This document shows, one piece after another, positions 1-13,555 of a stretch of DNA of 46,080 nt (its first letter is position 1; every line of letters begins with the position of its first letter). Source of the DNA: an alpha proteobacterium SCGC AAA288-G21. GTDB lineage: Bacteria > Pseudomonadota > Alphaproteobacteria > Pelagibacterales > Pelagibacteraceae. The notes beneath the pieces are model-generated. The model saw nothing but the letters and a program-made list of their open reading frames with translations, did not search any database and had not been told where the DNA came from. The stretch is taken from NCBI GenBank assembly GCA_000513075.1, contig AZYC01000002.1:1-46080 (forward strand), given 5' to 3'. Made by a program: the position numbers and the translations under genes.

Positions 1-46
1 CTAAAAAAATATTTATTAAAAATAAAATCAATACCCCAAAATTTTT
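1..46. repeat. 46-bp inverted repeat, left copy (ddl internal sequence)
   Basis: Positions 1-46 are identical to the reverse complement of 33004-33049. Both copies encode the same ddl stretch (KKIFIKNKINTPKFF). The match ends at position 47, where the two sequences diverge. Whether it extends left of position 1 cannot be seen. It marks the two ends of a segment of about 33 kb and is best read as the trace of an inversion or of a chimeric join. Confidence 0.9.
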
Positions 47-617
47 CGTCTATAATTTTAATAACAGTTTAAATATTCACAGCTTGATAAAAAAATCAAA
101 AATTAATTTTCCCGTTATTATTAAACCAATTAACGAAGGTTCAAGCATAGGTGTTTATATTTGTACAAAAAAAAATCTAAACAAAAATTTAAAAAAGTTA
201 AGAAAATATAACAAAATATTAGTCGAAAAATGTATTCCTGGAAGAGAAATACAAGTGGCAGTTATGAATAACAAGCCTTTAGGTGCTATAGAGCTTAAAC
301 CTAAAAGAAAATTTTATGACTACCATGCTAAATATTCAAGTAAAGCAAAAACCAAACATATTATGCCGGCTCCTTTGGAATCAAAAAAATATAAAGAGGT
401 TTTAAGTATTGCCAGAAAAGTTCACCTTTTATTAGGATGTAAGGGAATCACTAGAAGTGATTTTAGATACCACAACAATAAATTCTTTCTACTGGAGATT
501 AATACACAACCAGGAATGACAAATCTTTCTTTAGTACCTGAAATAGCAGCATATAAGGGCATTAAATTTGAAAATTTGGTTGAATGGATGGTTAAAGATG
601 CTGATTACGCTAGGTAA
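3..617 (+). CDS. ddl: D-alanine--D-alanine ligase, C-terminal two thirds (5' end missing)
   Basis: This is the ATP-grasp part of Ddl, which makes the D-Ala-D-Ala dipeptide for peptidoglycan. The frame is open from position 3, so the TTG at 84 is not a real start. Visible motifs are PVIIKPINEGSSIGV (ATP-grasp lysine and glycine loop), the central EKCIPGREIQVAV block, RSDFRY and LLEINTQPGMT, the last being the metal-binding Glu/Asn segment of the family. The 5' third is not to the left but near 33003-33347 on the minus strand. Residues 101-115 occur in both pieces, and joining them there gives about 304 residues, the normal Ddl length. The downstream neighbour ftsQ overlaps by 20 bases, as in a standard dcw cluster. 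As it stands here the gene cannot be made intact. Confidence 0.93.
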   Translation, partial: KKIFIKNKINTPKFFVYNFNNSLNIHSLIKKSKINFPVIIKPINEGSSIGVYICTKKNLNKNLKKLRKYNKILVEKCIPGREIQVAVMNNKPLGAIELKPKRKFYDYHAKYSSKAKTKHIMPAPLESKKYKEVLSIARKVHLLLGCKGITRSDFRYHNNKFFLLEINTQPGMTNLSLVPEIAAYKGIKFENLVEWMVKDADYAR

Positions 618-1293
618 TAAAAAAATTAAAATATTATTTTATATTTTAGTATTTATTTTTGTGTCCACGATAAGTTTTTTTGAAAGGACAAATATTTTCG
701 GCAAGAAATTTTTCTTTCAGTTAAAAGAGATTGAAATATCAGGGTATACAAAAGTTGATCATGTAGCAATGCAACGTAAATTAAATAATTTAATAGGAAA
801 GAATTTACTTTTAACAAAACGCAGAGATATTGAAGGTATTATAAATGAGAATAAGTTAATCAGCGAATATACAGTTGTAAAACAATATCCCAATAAAATT
901 AGTGTCAAATTGAAGGAAGTTGTTTTGGTTGCAAAGTTTATAAAAGATAAAAAAAGGTATTTTTTAGCTGATAATAATAATCTTATCCCTTATGCGGATC
1001 ATTTAACTGATCAAAATTTACCAAATGTTTATGGAAAAGATGCAGAATATTATTTCAATGATTTTCAGAAATTACTCAAATTAAATAATTTTAATTTAAA
1101 TATCATATCGAGTTATTACTTTTTTCAAATTAACAGATGGGATATAGTTACAAATAATCAAAAAATAATAAAATTTCCTTCAAAAGGCTTAACGGAAGCT
1201 ATAAGAGTAGTTAAAAAGCTTTTGAATAATAAAAATTTTAACAATTATTCTGTTATAGATTTAAGGATAAATAATAAAATTATCACTCAGTAG
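598..1293 (+). CDS. ftsQ: cell division protein FtsQ
   Basis: FtsQ is a bitopic inner-membrane divisome protein that recruits FtsL/FtsB/FtsW/FtsI. I take the ATG at 598 (231 residues) rather than the in-frame TTG at 568, because it leaves a short cytoplasmic tail before the membrane segment (about residues 10-25, ILFYILVFIFVSTISFF). A POTRA domain follows (KEIEISGYTKVDHVAMQ, then an EYTVVKQYPNKISVKLKE strand pair), and then the FtsQ C-terminal domain. The start overlaps the end of ddl by 20 bases, and the last G of its TAG is the first base of the ftsA GTG start, so translation is probably coupled. Confidence 0.9.
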   Translation: MLITLGNKKIKILFYILVFIFVSTISFFERTNIFGKKFFFQLKEIEISGYTKVDHVAMQRKLNNLIGKNLLLTKRRDIEGIINENKLISEYTVVKQYPNKISVKLKEVVLVAKFIKDKKRYFLADNNNLIPYADHLTDQNLPNVYGKDAEYYFNDFQKLLKLNNFNLNIISSYYFFQINRWDIVTNNQKIIKFPSKGLTEAIRVVKKLLNNKNFNNYSVIDLRINNKIITQ

Positions 1294-2519
1294 TGGAAAA
1301 CAAAAAAATTATTGCTGTTATTGATTTAGGAACCTTCAATCTTAAATGTGCTATTTTTTCATTTAGCATTGGTGAGTTACCAAAACTTATTGGCTTTTCT
1401 AAAAAAAAAACAAAAGGTATACATAATTCAATCATTGTTAATATGAATGATGCAATTGATTCAGTTCGTTCATGTTTGATAGAGGCGGAAAAAAAATCAC
1501 AAATTAGTCTAAATAAAATAAATGTATTAATTGATCCTACTGAAATTATTACCACCAGGTTGACCAAGTTTAAAAAAACTAGTGGGTCTAAAATAGAAAA
1601 AAATGATGTCAGTTTTCTCCTGAAAGAGGCAAAAAAACAAGTTGAATTAAATGATTCTAGATTATCTAATATCCATATATTTAATTATAAATATGTAGTC
1701 GATAATAAACTTTTTAAAGATTTGCCTTTTAATATTTATGTAGATCAATTTAGTCAAGAAAATGTTTTTCTCGGTGTCCCAAAAAATATTTTAAAGAATA
1801 TTTCAGAGGTATTTCATTCTTGCGATATTGAAATTGGTAAATTTATTTCTTGTTCTTACGCTTTAGGCATTTGCTGTTTTAATCAAGATCAAATTGATTA
1901 TGGATGTGGCATTATTGATATGGGTTATGAAAAAACTTCTCTAGCGCTATTTAAAGATTCATCTTTAGTACGTGCTTCTTCTTTTCCAATAGGATCAAAT
2001 CACATTACAAAGGATATTTCCCGCGGTTGTTATTTATCTGAAATTGAATCAGAATTAATCAAGAAAGAAATATCAATAATTGATAATTTAGATGAAGAAT
2101 TAAATAATAATGGATTTTTATCTGATAAATATTTTTCTGAAACTAAATTTAGAAAAATTTCATCTAAATTTATTAAAGATATCATTTTAGCAAGATTAGA
2201 TGAAATTCTAAATAAAATTTTTAAAGAAACAAGTTTTTTACAATTTGAAAGTATAAAACAAAATTTAATTTTTGTGGGAGAAGGATCAAGATTAAATGAT
2301 TTAAAAAAAATAGCTAACGCTAAGTTACAAAATTGTACCTTTGATACTAACCTAGATAATTTTAAATCTTTAGGAAATATCGATAGAGAATTATTGGCCT
2401 GCTATGGTGCAGTGAAAATTTTAACAGAAGGTTTTGCCTCGGAGGCAATTGCTATACCAAATAAAAGTCAAAATGATAAAAGTGGCTTTTTTACTAGAAT
2501 TTTTAATATTTTTAATTAG
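1293..2519 (+). CDS. ftsA: cell division protein FtsA
   Basis: FtsA is an actin-like ATPase that tethers FtsZ to the membrane. It starts with GTG at 1293, sharing a base with the ftsQ stop. The phosphate-1 motif is IAVIDLGTFNLKCAIF, the second phosphate loop is GCGIIDMGYEKTSLALF, and an adenosine-type segment LIFVGEGSRLNDL lies near residue 345. It ends with GFFTRIFNIFN, an amphipathic tail matching the FtsA membrane-targeting helix. At 408 residues it has normal length. The usual next gene, ftsZ, is absent; lpxC follows after 70 bases. Confidence 0.93.
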   Translation: MENKKIIAVIDLGTFNLKCAIFSFSIGELPKLIGFSKKKTKGIHNSIIVNMNDAIDSVRSCLIEAEKKSQISLNKINVLIDPTEIITTRLTKFKKTSGSKIEKNDVSFLLKEAKKQVELNDSRLSNIHIFNYKYVVDNKLFKDLPFNIYVDQFSQENVFLGVPKNILKNISEVFHSCDIEIGKFISCSYALGICCFNQDQIDYGCGIIDMGYEKTSLALFKDSSLVRASSFPIGSNHITKDISRGCYLSEIESELIKKEISIIDNLDEELNNNGFLSDKYFSETKFRKISSKFIKDIILARLDEILNKIFKETSFLQFESIKQNLIFVGEGSRLNDLKKIANAKLQNCTFDTNLDNFKSLGNIDRELLACYGAVKILTEGFASEAIAIPNKSQNDKSGFFTRIFNIFN

Positions 2520-2589
2520 TTTCTTTATTGTATTTTTTTGAAACAATTGTTGTTTTTTATATCTTACCTTTGATCATTATAAAGGTTTT

Positions 2590-3510
2590 ATGCCTGGTTT
2601 TTATCAAAAGACAATCAAACGTGAAATTCAATTCAAGGGTGTTGGCCTGCATAATGGTAAAAAGGTTAATATAAAACTTGTTCCCGCGGCACCAAATCAC
2701 GGGATAGTTTTTAAGAGAACTGATTTAAAAACCAAGAATTTAATTCCTGCAATTGTTGACAATGTAAGCAATGCAGTTCTCTGCACAAATATACAAAATG
2801 AGTTTGGAGCTACTGTCTCAACGATTGAACATTTAATGGGAGCATTATATGGGGAGGAGATTGACAATTTATTGGTTGAAATTGATTCTAGCGAAGTTCC
2901 TATTATGGATGGTTCAGCTAAAGAATTTATTAAACAAATTAGAGAAACTGGAACTAAAAATTATGACACTACGAGGAAATTTATAAAAGTTTTAAAAAAA
3001 TGTGAACTGGTTGTTGATAATAAATTTATATCAATAGAACCTTATGAAAACGATTTAAAAATTGATTTTGAAATTGTATACAAAAATCAACTTATTAGTA
3101 CTCAGAGGAAATCAGTTAGGCTGTCTAATGATAATCTTGATTCAGTTTATAATTCTAGAACTTTTTGTTTGTTTGAAGATATAGAAAAGATTAAGCGGTT
3201 AGGTCTGGGAAAAGGTGGGTCTCTTGAGAACGCAATTGTAGTAGATGATAACAAGGTTCTTAACAAGGAAGGATTAAGATATAAAAATGAATTTGTAATG
3301 CATAAAATTTTAGATTGTATGGGTGATTTAATGTTAGCTAATTATAAAATTTTAGGTGAGGTAAGATGTAGCCAGGGCGGCCACCAATTGACTAATGCAT
3401 TACTAAAAAAATTTCTATCAGACAGCAAATACTTTTCGGTGATGGAATTTAAGGAAAAAAGATTTCCAAATAGTCAATTTTATAACAGACCTGTAGCCGT
3501 AAACGCTTAA
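2590..3510 (+). CDS. lpxC: UDP-3-O-acyl-N-acetylglucosamine deacetylase LpxC
   Basis: LpxC is the zinc enzyme for the committed step of lipid A synthesis. Family signatures are FKGVGLHNGKKVNIKLVPA near the start, STIEHLMGALYGEEIDNL with the Glu-His pair of the active site, HKILDCMGDLMLA with zinc-ligand His and Asp, and the general-base His in CSQGGHQLTNALL. At 306 residues it is full length. It implies that the cell makes lipopolysaccharide. In alphaproteobacteria lpxC normally follows ftsZ; here it directly follows ftsA. Confidence 0.96.
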   Translation: MPGFYQKTIKREIQFKGVGLHNGKKVNIKLVPAAPNHGIVFKRTDLKTKNLIPAIVDNVSNAVLCTNIQNEFGATVSTIEHLMGALYGEEIDNLLVEIDSSEVPIMDGSAKEFIKQIRETGTKNYDTTRKFIKVLKKCELVVDNKFISIEPYENDLKIDFEIVYKNQLISTQRKSVRLSNDNLDSVYNSRTFCLFEDIEKIKRLGLGKGGSLENAIVVDDNKVLNKEGLRYKNEFVMHKILDCMGDLMLANYKILGEVRCSQGGHQLTNALLKKFLSDSKYFSVMEFKEKRFPNSQFYNRPVAVNA

Positions 3511-3559
3511 ATTTCAATCTATTTTAAATTCAAAAAAAATTTGGTAATCTCTATTTCCA

Positions 3560-4396
3560 ATGTCTAAACATATTATTTTTTTATTCATATATATAATTTT
3601 TATTGTTTCATGCTCAAAAGATAAAAGTAAGGTCGACCAAGTTTTGCTTGAACAAGATGTCGAAGCAGAAATGATTCTTGCCTATAAAGAAGGAATGCAG
3701 CAATTAGAAGAAGGCGATGCACTTTATGCATCAAGAAAATTTGATGAAGCAGAAATTTTGTTTCCCCAATCTATTTGGGCTTCCAAAGCATCATTGATGT
3801 CTGCTTATGCGTTATATTCTCAAAATTATTATGATGATGCTATCTTTAATTTAGAGCGCCATATTAAAAATTATCCCAAAGATAAAGATTTAGTTTATGC
3901 CCACTACTTAATTGCAATATGTTATTTTGAACAATTATATGATGAGAGAAAAGATTTAAAACCTTTAGTAAATGCGCGTGAAAAATTTGAACATATTTTA
4001 AAAAAATATCCTAATACAGACTATGCAATTGATGCTAAATGGAAGATGGGACTAATTGTAGATCAAATGGCTGCAAAAGAAATGTATATTGGTCGTTATT
4101 ACATGAAGATGGAAAAATGGATTGCTGCAATTAATCGTTTCAAATTTGTTGTACAATATTATGATACTACAGTTTATATTGAAGAGGCATTACATCGGTT
4201 AGTTGAAATTTATTATAAAATTGGTTTGGTTGAAGATGCACAAAAAATTGCAGCAACACTTGGATATAATTATGGTTCTGGAGAATGGTATAAAAACTCT
4301 TATAAAATATTTAATAAATCTTACAAGACAGCAAATATTACTAAAAAGGAAAAGGATTCTTTTATTAGAAAAAAATTCAAAAAATTATTTGAATAG
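3560..4396 (+). CDS. bamD: outer membrane assembly lipoprotein BamD
   Basis: BamD (ComL/YfiO) is the essential lipoprotein partner of BamA in outer-membrane protein insertion. A lipoprotein signal peptide is visible (hydrophobic residues 3-17, lipobox ending FIVSC with Cys18). TPR helices of the BamD type follow: YKEGMQQLEEGDALYASRKFDEAE, then ASLMSAYALYSQNYYDDAIFNLERHIKNYP, then FEHILKKYPNTDYAIDAKWKMG. The length of 278 residues fits. It sits between lpxC and ligA, its usual alphaproteobacterial place, but recN, which often lies between bamD and ligA, is missing. Confidence 0.92.
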   Translation: MSKHIIFLFIYIIFIVSCSKDKSKVDQVLLEQDVEAEMILAYKEGMQQLEEGDALYASRKFDEAEILFPQSIWASKASLMSAYALYSQNYYDDAIFNLERHIKNYPKDKDLVYAHYLIAICYFEQLYDERKDLKPLVNAREKFEHILKKYPNTDYAIDAKWKMGLIVDQMAAKEMYIGRYYMKMEKWIAAINRFKFVVQYYDTTVYIEEALHRLVEIYYKIGLVEDAQKIAATLGYNYGSGEWYKNSYKIFNKSYKTANITKKEKDSFIRKKFKKLFE

Positions 4397-8146
<3,750 letters not shown>

Positions 8147-8166
<20 letters not shown>

Positions 8167-10189
8167 TTAGTTTTTTTTGTAATCTTAACCAACCAGGACT
8201 TCTAATTTCCTTTTCATAAGAAATATCTTGATTAAATTCAAAATCATAAATATTTTCCTCAGTCACATTGCTTTTTTTAATATTTTCTTTTGGTAATTCA
8301 TCTATAAATCGAGAAGCTAGACTTTCAATCCAATCACCCTGGTAAAATCTGTTCATAGAAAATGAAATATAAGCCCTTTTTTTTGCTCTAGTTATAGCAA
8401 CGTATGCAAGTCGTCTTTCCTCTTCTAGAGCCAAATCTCCTTTTTCTTCTAGTGATTTTTGATGCGGAAATAATCCTTCTTCCCAGCCTGGTAAAAAAAC
8501 TATATCGAATTCCAATCCTTTTGCAGCATGCATGGTCATTAAATTTATCTTTTTTCCTTCCCAATCTTGATCAATTGAAGTTGCTAAAGCAACATGTTCA
8601 AGAAAGCTTTCTAAATTTTCAAATTCACTCATACCTCTTAAAAATTCTTTGATATTTTCTAAACGTCCTTCACTCTCTATATCTTTTTTATTTTTTAACA
8701 TTTCGGAATATCCAGATTCATCCAATATAATTTGCATCAATTCGACATGTTTTTTTGAGAACAAATCTTTTCTCCATTTTGAAATAAGGTTGAGTATTGT
8801 AAGTAGACCTATTTTTGCTTTAGGTTTTATCTCATTCATTTCTATCATTTTTAAAGAAGCATCTTCTAAACAAAGTTTGTATTTTTTAGCATATTCATTA
8901 ATTTTTTTTATTGTTGTGTCCCCAACTGATCTTTTGGGTGTATTTACAATTCTTTCAAATGCTAAGTCGTCTTTTTTTTGAAAAATGATCCTTAAATAAG
9001 CAACAGAATCTTTTATTTCAGATCTTTCATAAAATTTAGTTCCACCAACAATTCTGTATCCAACGCCAATTTTTAAAAATCTTTCTTCAAATTCTCTTGT
9101 TTGAAATATAGCTCTAACTAAAATTGCAATGTTATTATAAGAAAAATTTTTTTTTAATTTTTTTTCAATAATGTCCGAGATATTAATTGCTTCATCTTTG
9201 CCACTTTTATAACAACTCAATTTGACTAATTCTCCATCTTCCTCATCAGTCCATAATTTTTTTCCAAGTCGATCTTGATTATTTGCTATTAACACAGAAG
9301 CAGCAGACAATATATTTTGGGTAGATCTATAATTTTGTTCTAACTTGATTTTTTTTGTATTTTTAAATATTTTATCAAAATTTAAAAAATTTTTTATTTC
9401 TGCTCCTCTCCAACTATAAATTGATTGATCATCATCTCCCACGCAACAAATATTCTTATGTTTGTTTGCTAATAAATTAAGCCATTTGTTTTGAATAAAA
9501 TTTGTATCCTGATATTCATCAACCAATATATATCTAAAATTATTTGAGTAAATTTTTAAAATATCTTGCTTGTTTTCAAAAATAGACACACAATGTAAAA
9601 TTAGATCACCAAAATCGCATGCATTGAGAGCTAAAATTTTTTCTTGATAAATCTTATAAACACTTAAAATTCCTTTTTCCCATATTTCTCCTTTTTTAGT
9701 TACAACATTATTGGGAAATAGACCTTTATTTTTCCATTTATCAATAATAGCAATTATGAATTGAGGAGATAATTTTTTAATATCAATATTTTCCGCCTTA
9801 CAAATATTTTTTATTAATCTTAGTTGGTCATCTCGATCAATAATTGTGAAATTAGAATTTAAGTTTACAGCAGCCGCATGTTTTCTAAGTATTTTTGCAC
9901 TGATTGAATGAAATGTTCCAAGCCACGGAATTGCGGTAGCCTGTTTATAAAGCAATTTACTCACTCGAACTCGCATTTCTTGAGCAGCCTTGTTTGTAAA
10001 TGTTACGCACAGAATTTGATTAGGCCATGCTTTTCTTTCTTTGATTATGTGGGCAACCCTTGTTGTTAATACTCTTGTTTTGCCCGATCCAGCTCCAGCA
10101 ACAATTAGGCAAGGTCCATCCAAATTAATTACCGACTTTATTTGATTTTCGTTCAAATTTTTTAGATAATTTAAATTGCTGTATTTCAT
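8147..10189 (-). CDS. uvrD: UvrD/PcrA-type DNA helicase
   Basis: This is a superfamily 1A 3'-5' DNA helicase used in nucleotide excision and mismatch repair. Motifs in order: Q motif LNENQIKSV; Walker A VAGAGSGKTRVLTTR; motif Ia LCVTFTNKAAQEMR; Walker B ILVDEYQDTN; motif III GDDDQSIYSWRGAE; motif IV LEQNYRST; motif V TMHAAKGLEFDIVFLPG; motif VI RLAYVAITRAKK. It has 680 residues. The ATG at 10189 faces the divergent asmA-like gene across 58 bases, which presumably hold both promoters. Its last codons overlap the likely start of pepP. UvrD and PcrA cannot be separated on motifs alone. Confidence 0.95.
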
Positions 10190-10247
10190 TTAATATGTAT
10201 TTTATACTTTTTTCAATGTTAGTAAATTATACTCATCTATTTCTTTT

Positions 10248-11693
10248 ATGATCAGAATAAATCAGCCTGGACTTAAAAGTTTTGTTTTCTATGTATTTGG
10301 TTTTATATTTTTAACACTTTTCATATATTTAGGAATACCTTTCTTTTTTGATTATAAAAATAATCAACCAGATTTAAAAAGAAAAATATTTGAAAATTTT
10401 GGTTTAAATTTAAGCTTTACCAGTAATGTAAAATATAATATTTTTCCAAGTCCGAGATTAAACTTGAAAAATGTTGAAATCTTAAGTTTTTCGGAAAGTT
10501 CTAAAAACATTGGATCTGTCAAAAAGATCATTTTAAAGATTCCATTTAAAAGATTGGTGAGTTTAAAAAAATTAGATTTTGATTCTATTGAATTAATTGA
10601 TGCGGTCATCAATATTAAAACTTCGGAAATTAATAATTTCAAAAACTATTTAAACAACAAGACACATGGAAAACTAATTCAATTAACAAAAAGTAAAATT
10701 AATCTATTAGATAAAACAAAATTGCTTTTTAATATTGATATAAAAAAATTGCGTATTTCAGGCAAAAGCTTATTTGATAAATTAGATCTCAAAGGTCGAA
10801 TATTTGATACAAAAATAGAAATTAATTATCAAAATAAAAATTTTAATAAAAATTCTGAGAAAAACGTGGAAATTTGGCTTCCAGAAATTGGCCTAAATTC
10901 AAAATTAAGTATAAATGCTGATAAAAAAAATAATGAAACTATTTATGGCAGGGTTAGCATTTTCTTTCCCAGCAATCAAATCTACTTGGACTATATATTA
11001 AGAAATAAAATTTTTAATATTTCGAGTTCAAGATTAACAAATAATTACTTTAAAGGTAAAATATTTGGAGATTTAATCTTGTTTCCGTTTTCAACTTTTG
11101 ATTTAAAACTAGACATTGATTTTCTAAAATTTAAAAACATACTAAATAGCGGATTTATAGATAATAATAAATTCTTAAGTCAATTAATGCCATTTAATAA
11201 GAAAATTAATGGCAATATAAATATCAATGTTGACAAAATAGCATCTTCGTCAAATATAATAAATTCAGGTAATGCTAATTTAGAATTTATAAATTCTGTT
11301 TTAATAGTCAAGGAATTTAATTTAATTATTAACAAAATCGGTAATATCAAATTTGCGGGTAAAATTTTTAAACAAAAGAAAAAAAAAATATTTATTTTTA
11401 ACACTAAAATTAATTTAGACAATCCTAAAAATTTCTACTCACGTTTTTTAATACCAAAAAAAAATAGAATAGATTTGGTGCCTATTAATCTTCTTGGAAA
11501 AATTGATCTCGAGTCTTATGAAATTAAATTTGATAAGATATACCTTGATAATGCATTGAACCAAAAAGAATTAGACGAGGATAAATTATTTTTCTTACAG
11601 GAAAGGATTAATGAAATCTTTTCGCAAAACTCATTAAATAATATTTTAAAATATTCAAATTTAAGAAAAATTATTCAATCTTTCTTTAATTAA
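10248..11693 (+). CDS. AsmA family envelope protein
   Basis: This is a member of the AsmA/TamB-like group, inner-membrane-anchored periplasmic proteins thought to help move lipids or assemble the outer membrane. There is one N-terminal membrane segment (about residues 11-31, FVFYVFGFIFLTLFIYLGIP). It is followed by the AsmA opening pattern, a short helix and then YNIFPSPRLNLKNVEIL with LVSLKKLDFDSIELIDAVINI. The rest is repeated beta strands of a beta-groove type. At 481 residues it is shorter than E. coli AsmA. It is divergent from uvrD and convergent with fumC (18-base gap). The precise role is unknown. Confidence 0.75.
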   Translation: MIRINQPGLKSFVFYVFGFIFLTLFIYLGIPFFFDYKNNQPDLKRKIFENFGLNLSFTSNVKYNIFPSPRLNLKNVEILSFSESSKNIGSVKKIILKIPFKRLVSLKKLDFDSIELIDAVINIKTSEINNFKNYLNNKTHGKLIQLTKSKINLLDKTKLLFNIDIKKLRISGKSLFDKLDLKGRIFDTKIEINYQNKNFNKNSEKNVEIWLPEIGLNSKLSINADKKNNETIYGRVSIFFPSNQIYLDYILRNKIFNISSSRLTNNYFKGKIFGDLILFPFSTFDLKLDIDFLKFKNILNSGFIDNNKFLSQLMPFNKKINGNININVDKIASSSNIINSGNANLEFINSVLIVKEFNLIINKIGNIKFAGKIFKQKKKKIFIFNTKINLDNPKNFYSRFLIPKKNRIDLVPINLLGKIDLESYEIKFDKIYLDNALNQKELDEDKLFFLQERINEIFSQNSLNNILKYSNLRKIIQSFFN

Positions 11694-11711
11694 ATTAATT
11701 AGATCCATTTA

Positions 11712-13100
11712 TTACCGAGGTCCAATCATTTTTTTTGGGTCAGTAAGTTTATTAAATTCCTTTTCATTTATTAATCTGGATTTAATAGCTTCCTCTTTTA
11801 AAGTGGTACCATTTTTTAGTGCCTTTTTAGCAATGGTAGCGGCATTATCGTAACCAATTTTAGGTGCAAGAGCAGTTACTGACATTAAAGAATTTTCAAG
11901 CAATTGGTTTATTCTTTTTTTGTCAGGCTTTAACCCTCTGATACAATATTTTGCAAAATTTCTTGAAGCATCTGACATAAAGTTAATTGATTGTATGCTG
12001 TTAAGGTGTAAGAGGGGCTTGAATACATTTAGTTCAAAATGTCCATGAGAGCCTGCCATTGTAATTGCGTTATGATCACCTATTATTTTTACGCAGACCA
12101 TTGTTACTGCTTCACATTGCGTAGGGTTAATCTTTCCAGGCATTATTGAAGATCCTGGTTCATTTTCTGGCAAAATAAGCTCACCATATCCTGCTCTTGG
12201 CCCAGATCCAAGAAACCTAATATCATTTGCAATTTTCATTAAACAAACTGCCGTTGTGTTCATAGTTCCTGAAAAATTTACAATTGCATCGTGAGCCGCC
12301 AGAGCGGCAAATTTATTAACAGCTGGTTTCAAAGGAAGTTTTGTAATTTTTCTTAGTTCTAAGATTATTTTTTTATCAAAATTTTTTCTGGTATTTAAGC
12401 CCGTTCCAACCGCAGTTCCGCCCTGAGCTAAAAAATATATTTCTTCAAGAGATTTTTCAATTCTCTCAATGCATTTTTTTAATTGTGCGTGATAACCGGA
12501 AAACTCCTGACCCAGTGAAATAGGAGTTGCATCTTGTAAATGAGTTCGTCCTACTTTTATTATTTTACTAAATTGTTTTACTTTTTTTTTAAGTTCTGAT
12601 TCAAGTAGTTTTAATGCAGGTAATAACCTACCTCTTGTCCTAGTAGCAATAGCAATATGCATTGCTGTAGGAAATACATCATTGGTTGATTGGCTTTTAT
12701 TTACGTGGTCATTGGGATGCACTGGTTTTTTGGTTCCCATTTTTCCACCAAGTATTTGAATTGCTCGATTAGCAATTACTTCATTTACATTCATGTTTGT
12801 TTGCGTTCCAGAACCAGTTTGGAAAACTTTAAGAGGAAAATGATTATCTAGCTTTCCTGCAATAATTTCATTTGCTGCCTTTATAATTACCTTTGCAATT
12901 TTAGGATCAAGATCTTTATTTTTAGTGTTTACTATAGCTGCGGCCTTTTTTATCATAGCGATCGATTTGATAATCATTGGCCCTACAAAAATATCACCGA
13001 TATCAAAATATTTATTCGATCTTTGAGTGGAAGCGCCCCAATACTTATCCGATGGCACACTAATAGAACCTAAGCTATCGAATTCTTTTCTAAATTTCAT
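11712..13100 (-). CDS. fumC: class II fumarate hydratase FumC
   Basis: Fumarase interconverts fumarate and malate in the TCA cycle. This is the iron-independent class II type. Evidence: KYWGASTQRS near the start, GSGTQTNMNVNEVIANRA, the HPNDHVNKSQSTNDVFPTA segment with active-site His and Thr/Asn residues, GRTHLQDATP, and the superfamily signature GSSIMPGKINPTQ. It has 462 residues, full length. The ATG is at 13100. The divergent MazG-like gene starts 83 bases away, so the short gap must carry both promoters. Confidence 0.97.
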   Translation of the reverse strand: MKFRKEFDSLGSISVPSDKYWGASTQRSNKYFDIGDIFVGPMIIKSIAMIKKAAAIVNTKNKDLDPKIAKVIIKAANEIIAGKLDNHFPLKVFQTGSGTQTNMNVNEVIANRAIQILGGKMGTKKPVHPNDHVNKSQSTNDVFPTAMHIAIATRTRGRLLPALKLLESELKKKVKQFSKIIKVGRTHLQDATPISLGQEFSGYHAQLKKCIERIEKSLEEIYFLAQGGTAVGTGLNTRKNFDKKIILELRKITKLPLKPAVNKFAALAAHDAIVNFSGTMNTTAVCLMKIANDIRFLGSGPRAGYGELILPENEPGSSIMPGKINPTQCEAVTMVCVKIIGDHNAITMAGSHGHFELNVFKPLLHLNSIQSINFMSDASRNFAKYCIRGLKPDKKRINQLLENSLMSVTALAPKIGYDNAATIAKKALKNGTTLKEEAIKSRLINEKEFNKLTDPKKMIGPR

Positions 13101-13183
13101 TTAAATATATTTTAGTATAAAATAATTTAATTGATATCTTAAATTATCTAGTAATAAAATGAAAAAAAATATACAGGAGAGAA

Positions 13184-13555
13184 ATGAGTAATTTTGATGA
13201 TGTTAAAACTTTTATGCAAACTTTTGGTCAAGAAGTTAAAATTAAGGCCGAATTCCCCAAAAAAAAAATTGTTGAATTACGTTATGATTTAATTAAAGAA
13301 GAATTAAATGAACTGCAAAATGCAATAAAAACAAAAAACTTAAGAGAGATTGCAGATGCATTAACAGATATTTTATATGTTACTTACGGCGCCGGTCATG
13401 CCTATGGTATAGATTTAGATAAGTGTTTTAGTGAAGTACAAAGATCAAATATGAGCAAATTGGGTGGGGATGGAAAACCTATTTATAACGAAAAAGGCAA
13501 AGTTATGAAGGGCCCCAAATATTTTGAACCAAATTTGAAAAAATTTATTGAATAA
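13184..13555 (+). CDS. MazG-like / PRA-PH-type nucleotide pyrophosphohydrolase
   Basis: This small all-alpha protein of 123 residues resembles the MazG/HisE superfamily, which splits nucleoside triphosphates to monophosphate and pyrophosphate. The metal-binding pattern is visible: KEELNELQNAI (EExxE) and then EIADALTDILYVTYGAG (ExxxD). The C-terminal part (SNMSKLGGDGKPIYNEKGKVMKGP) is typical of a subgroup of stand-alone members. A strong Shine-Dalgarno AGGAGA lies at 13175-13180, unusually clear for this genome. The substrate is unknown; house-cleaning of non-canonical nucleotides is an inference. It is not the biosynthetic hisE, since no his genes are near. Confidence 0.72.
   Translation: MSNFDDVKTFMQTFGQEVKIKAEFPKKKIVELRYDLIKEELNELQNAIKTKNLREIADALTDILYVTYGAGHAYGIDLDKCFSEVQRSNMSKLGGDGKPIYNEKGKVMKGPKYFEPNLKKFIE

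Noticed and set aside
84-617. ddl starting at TTG 84
   Set aside because: Homology continues upstream in frame to position 3, and the real 5' part is found on the minus strand at 33003-33347.
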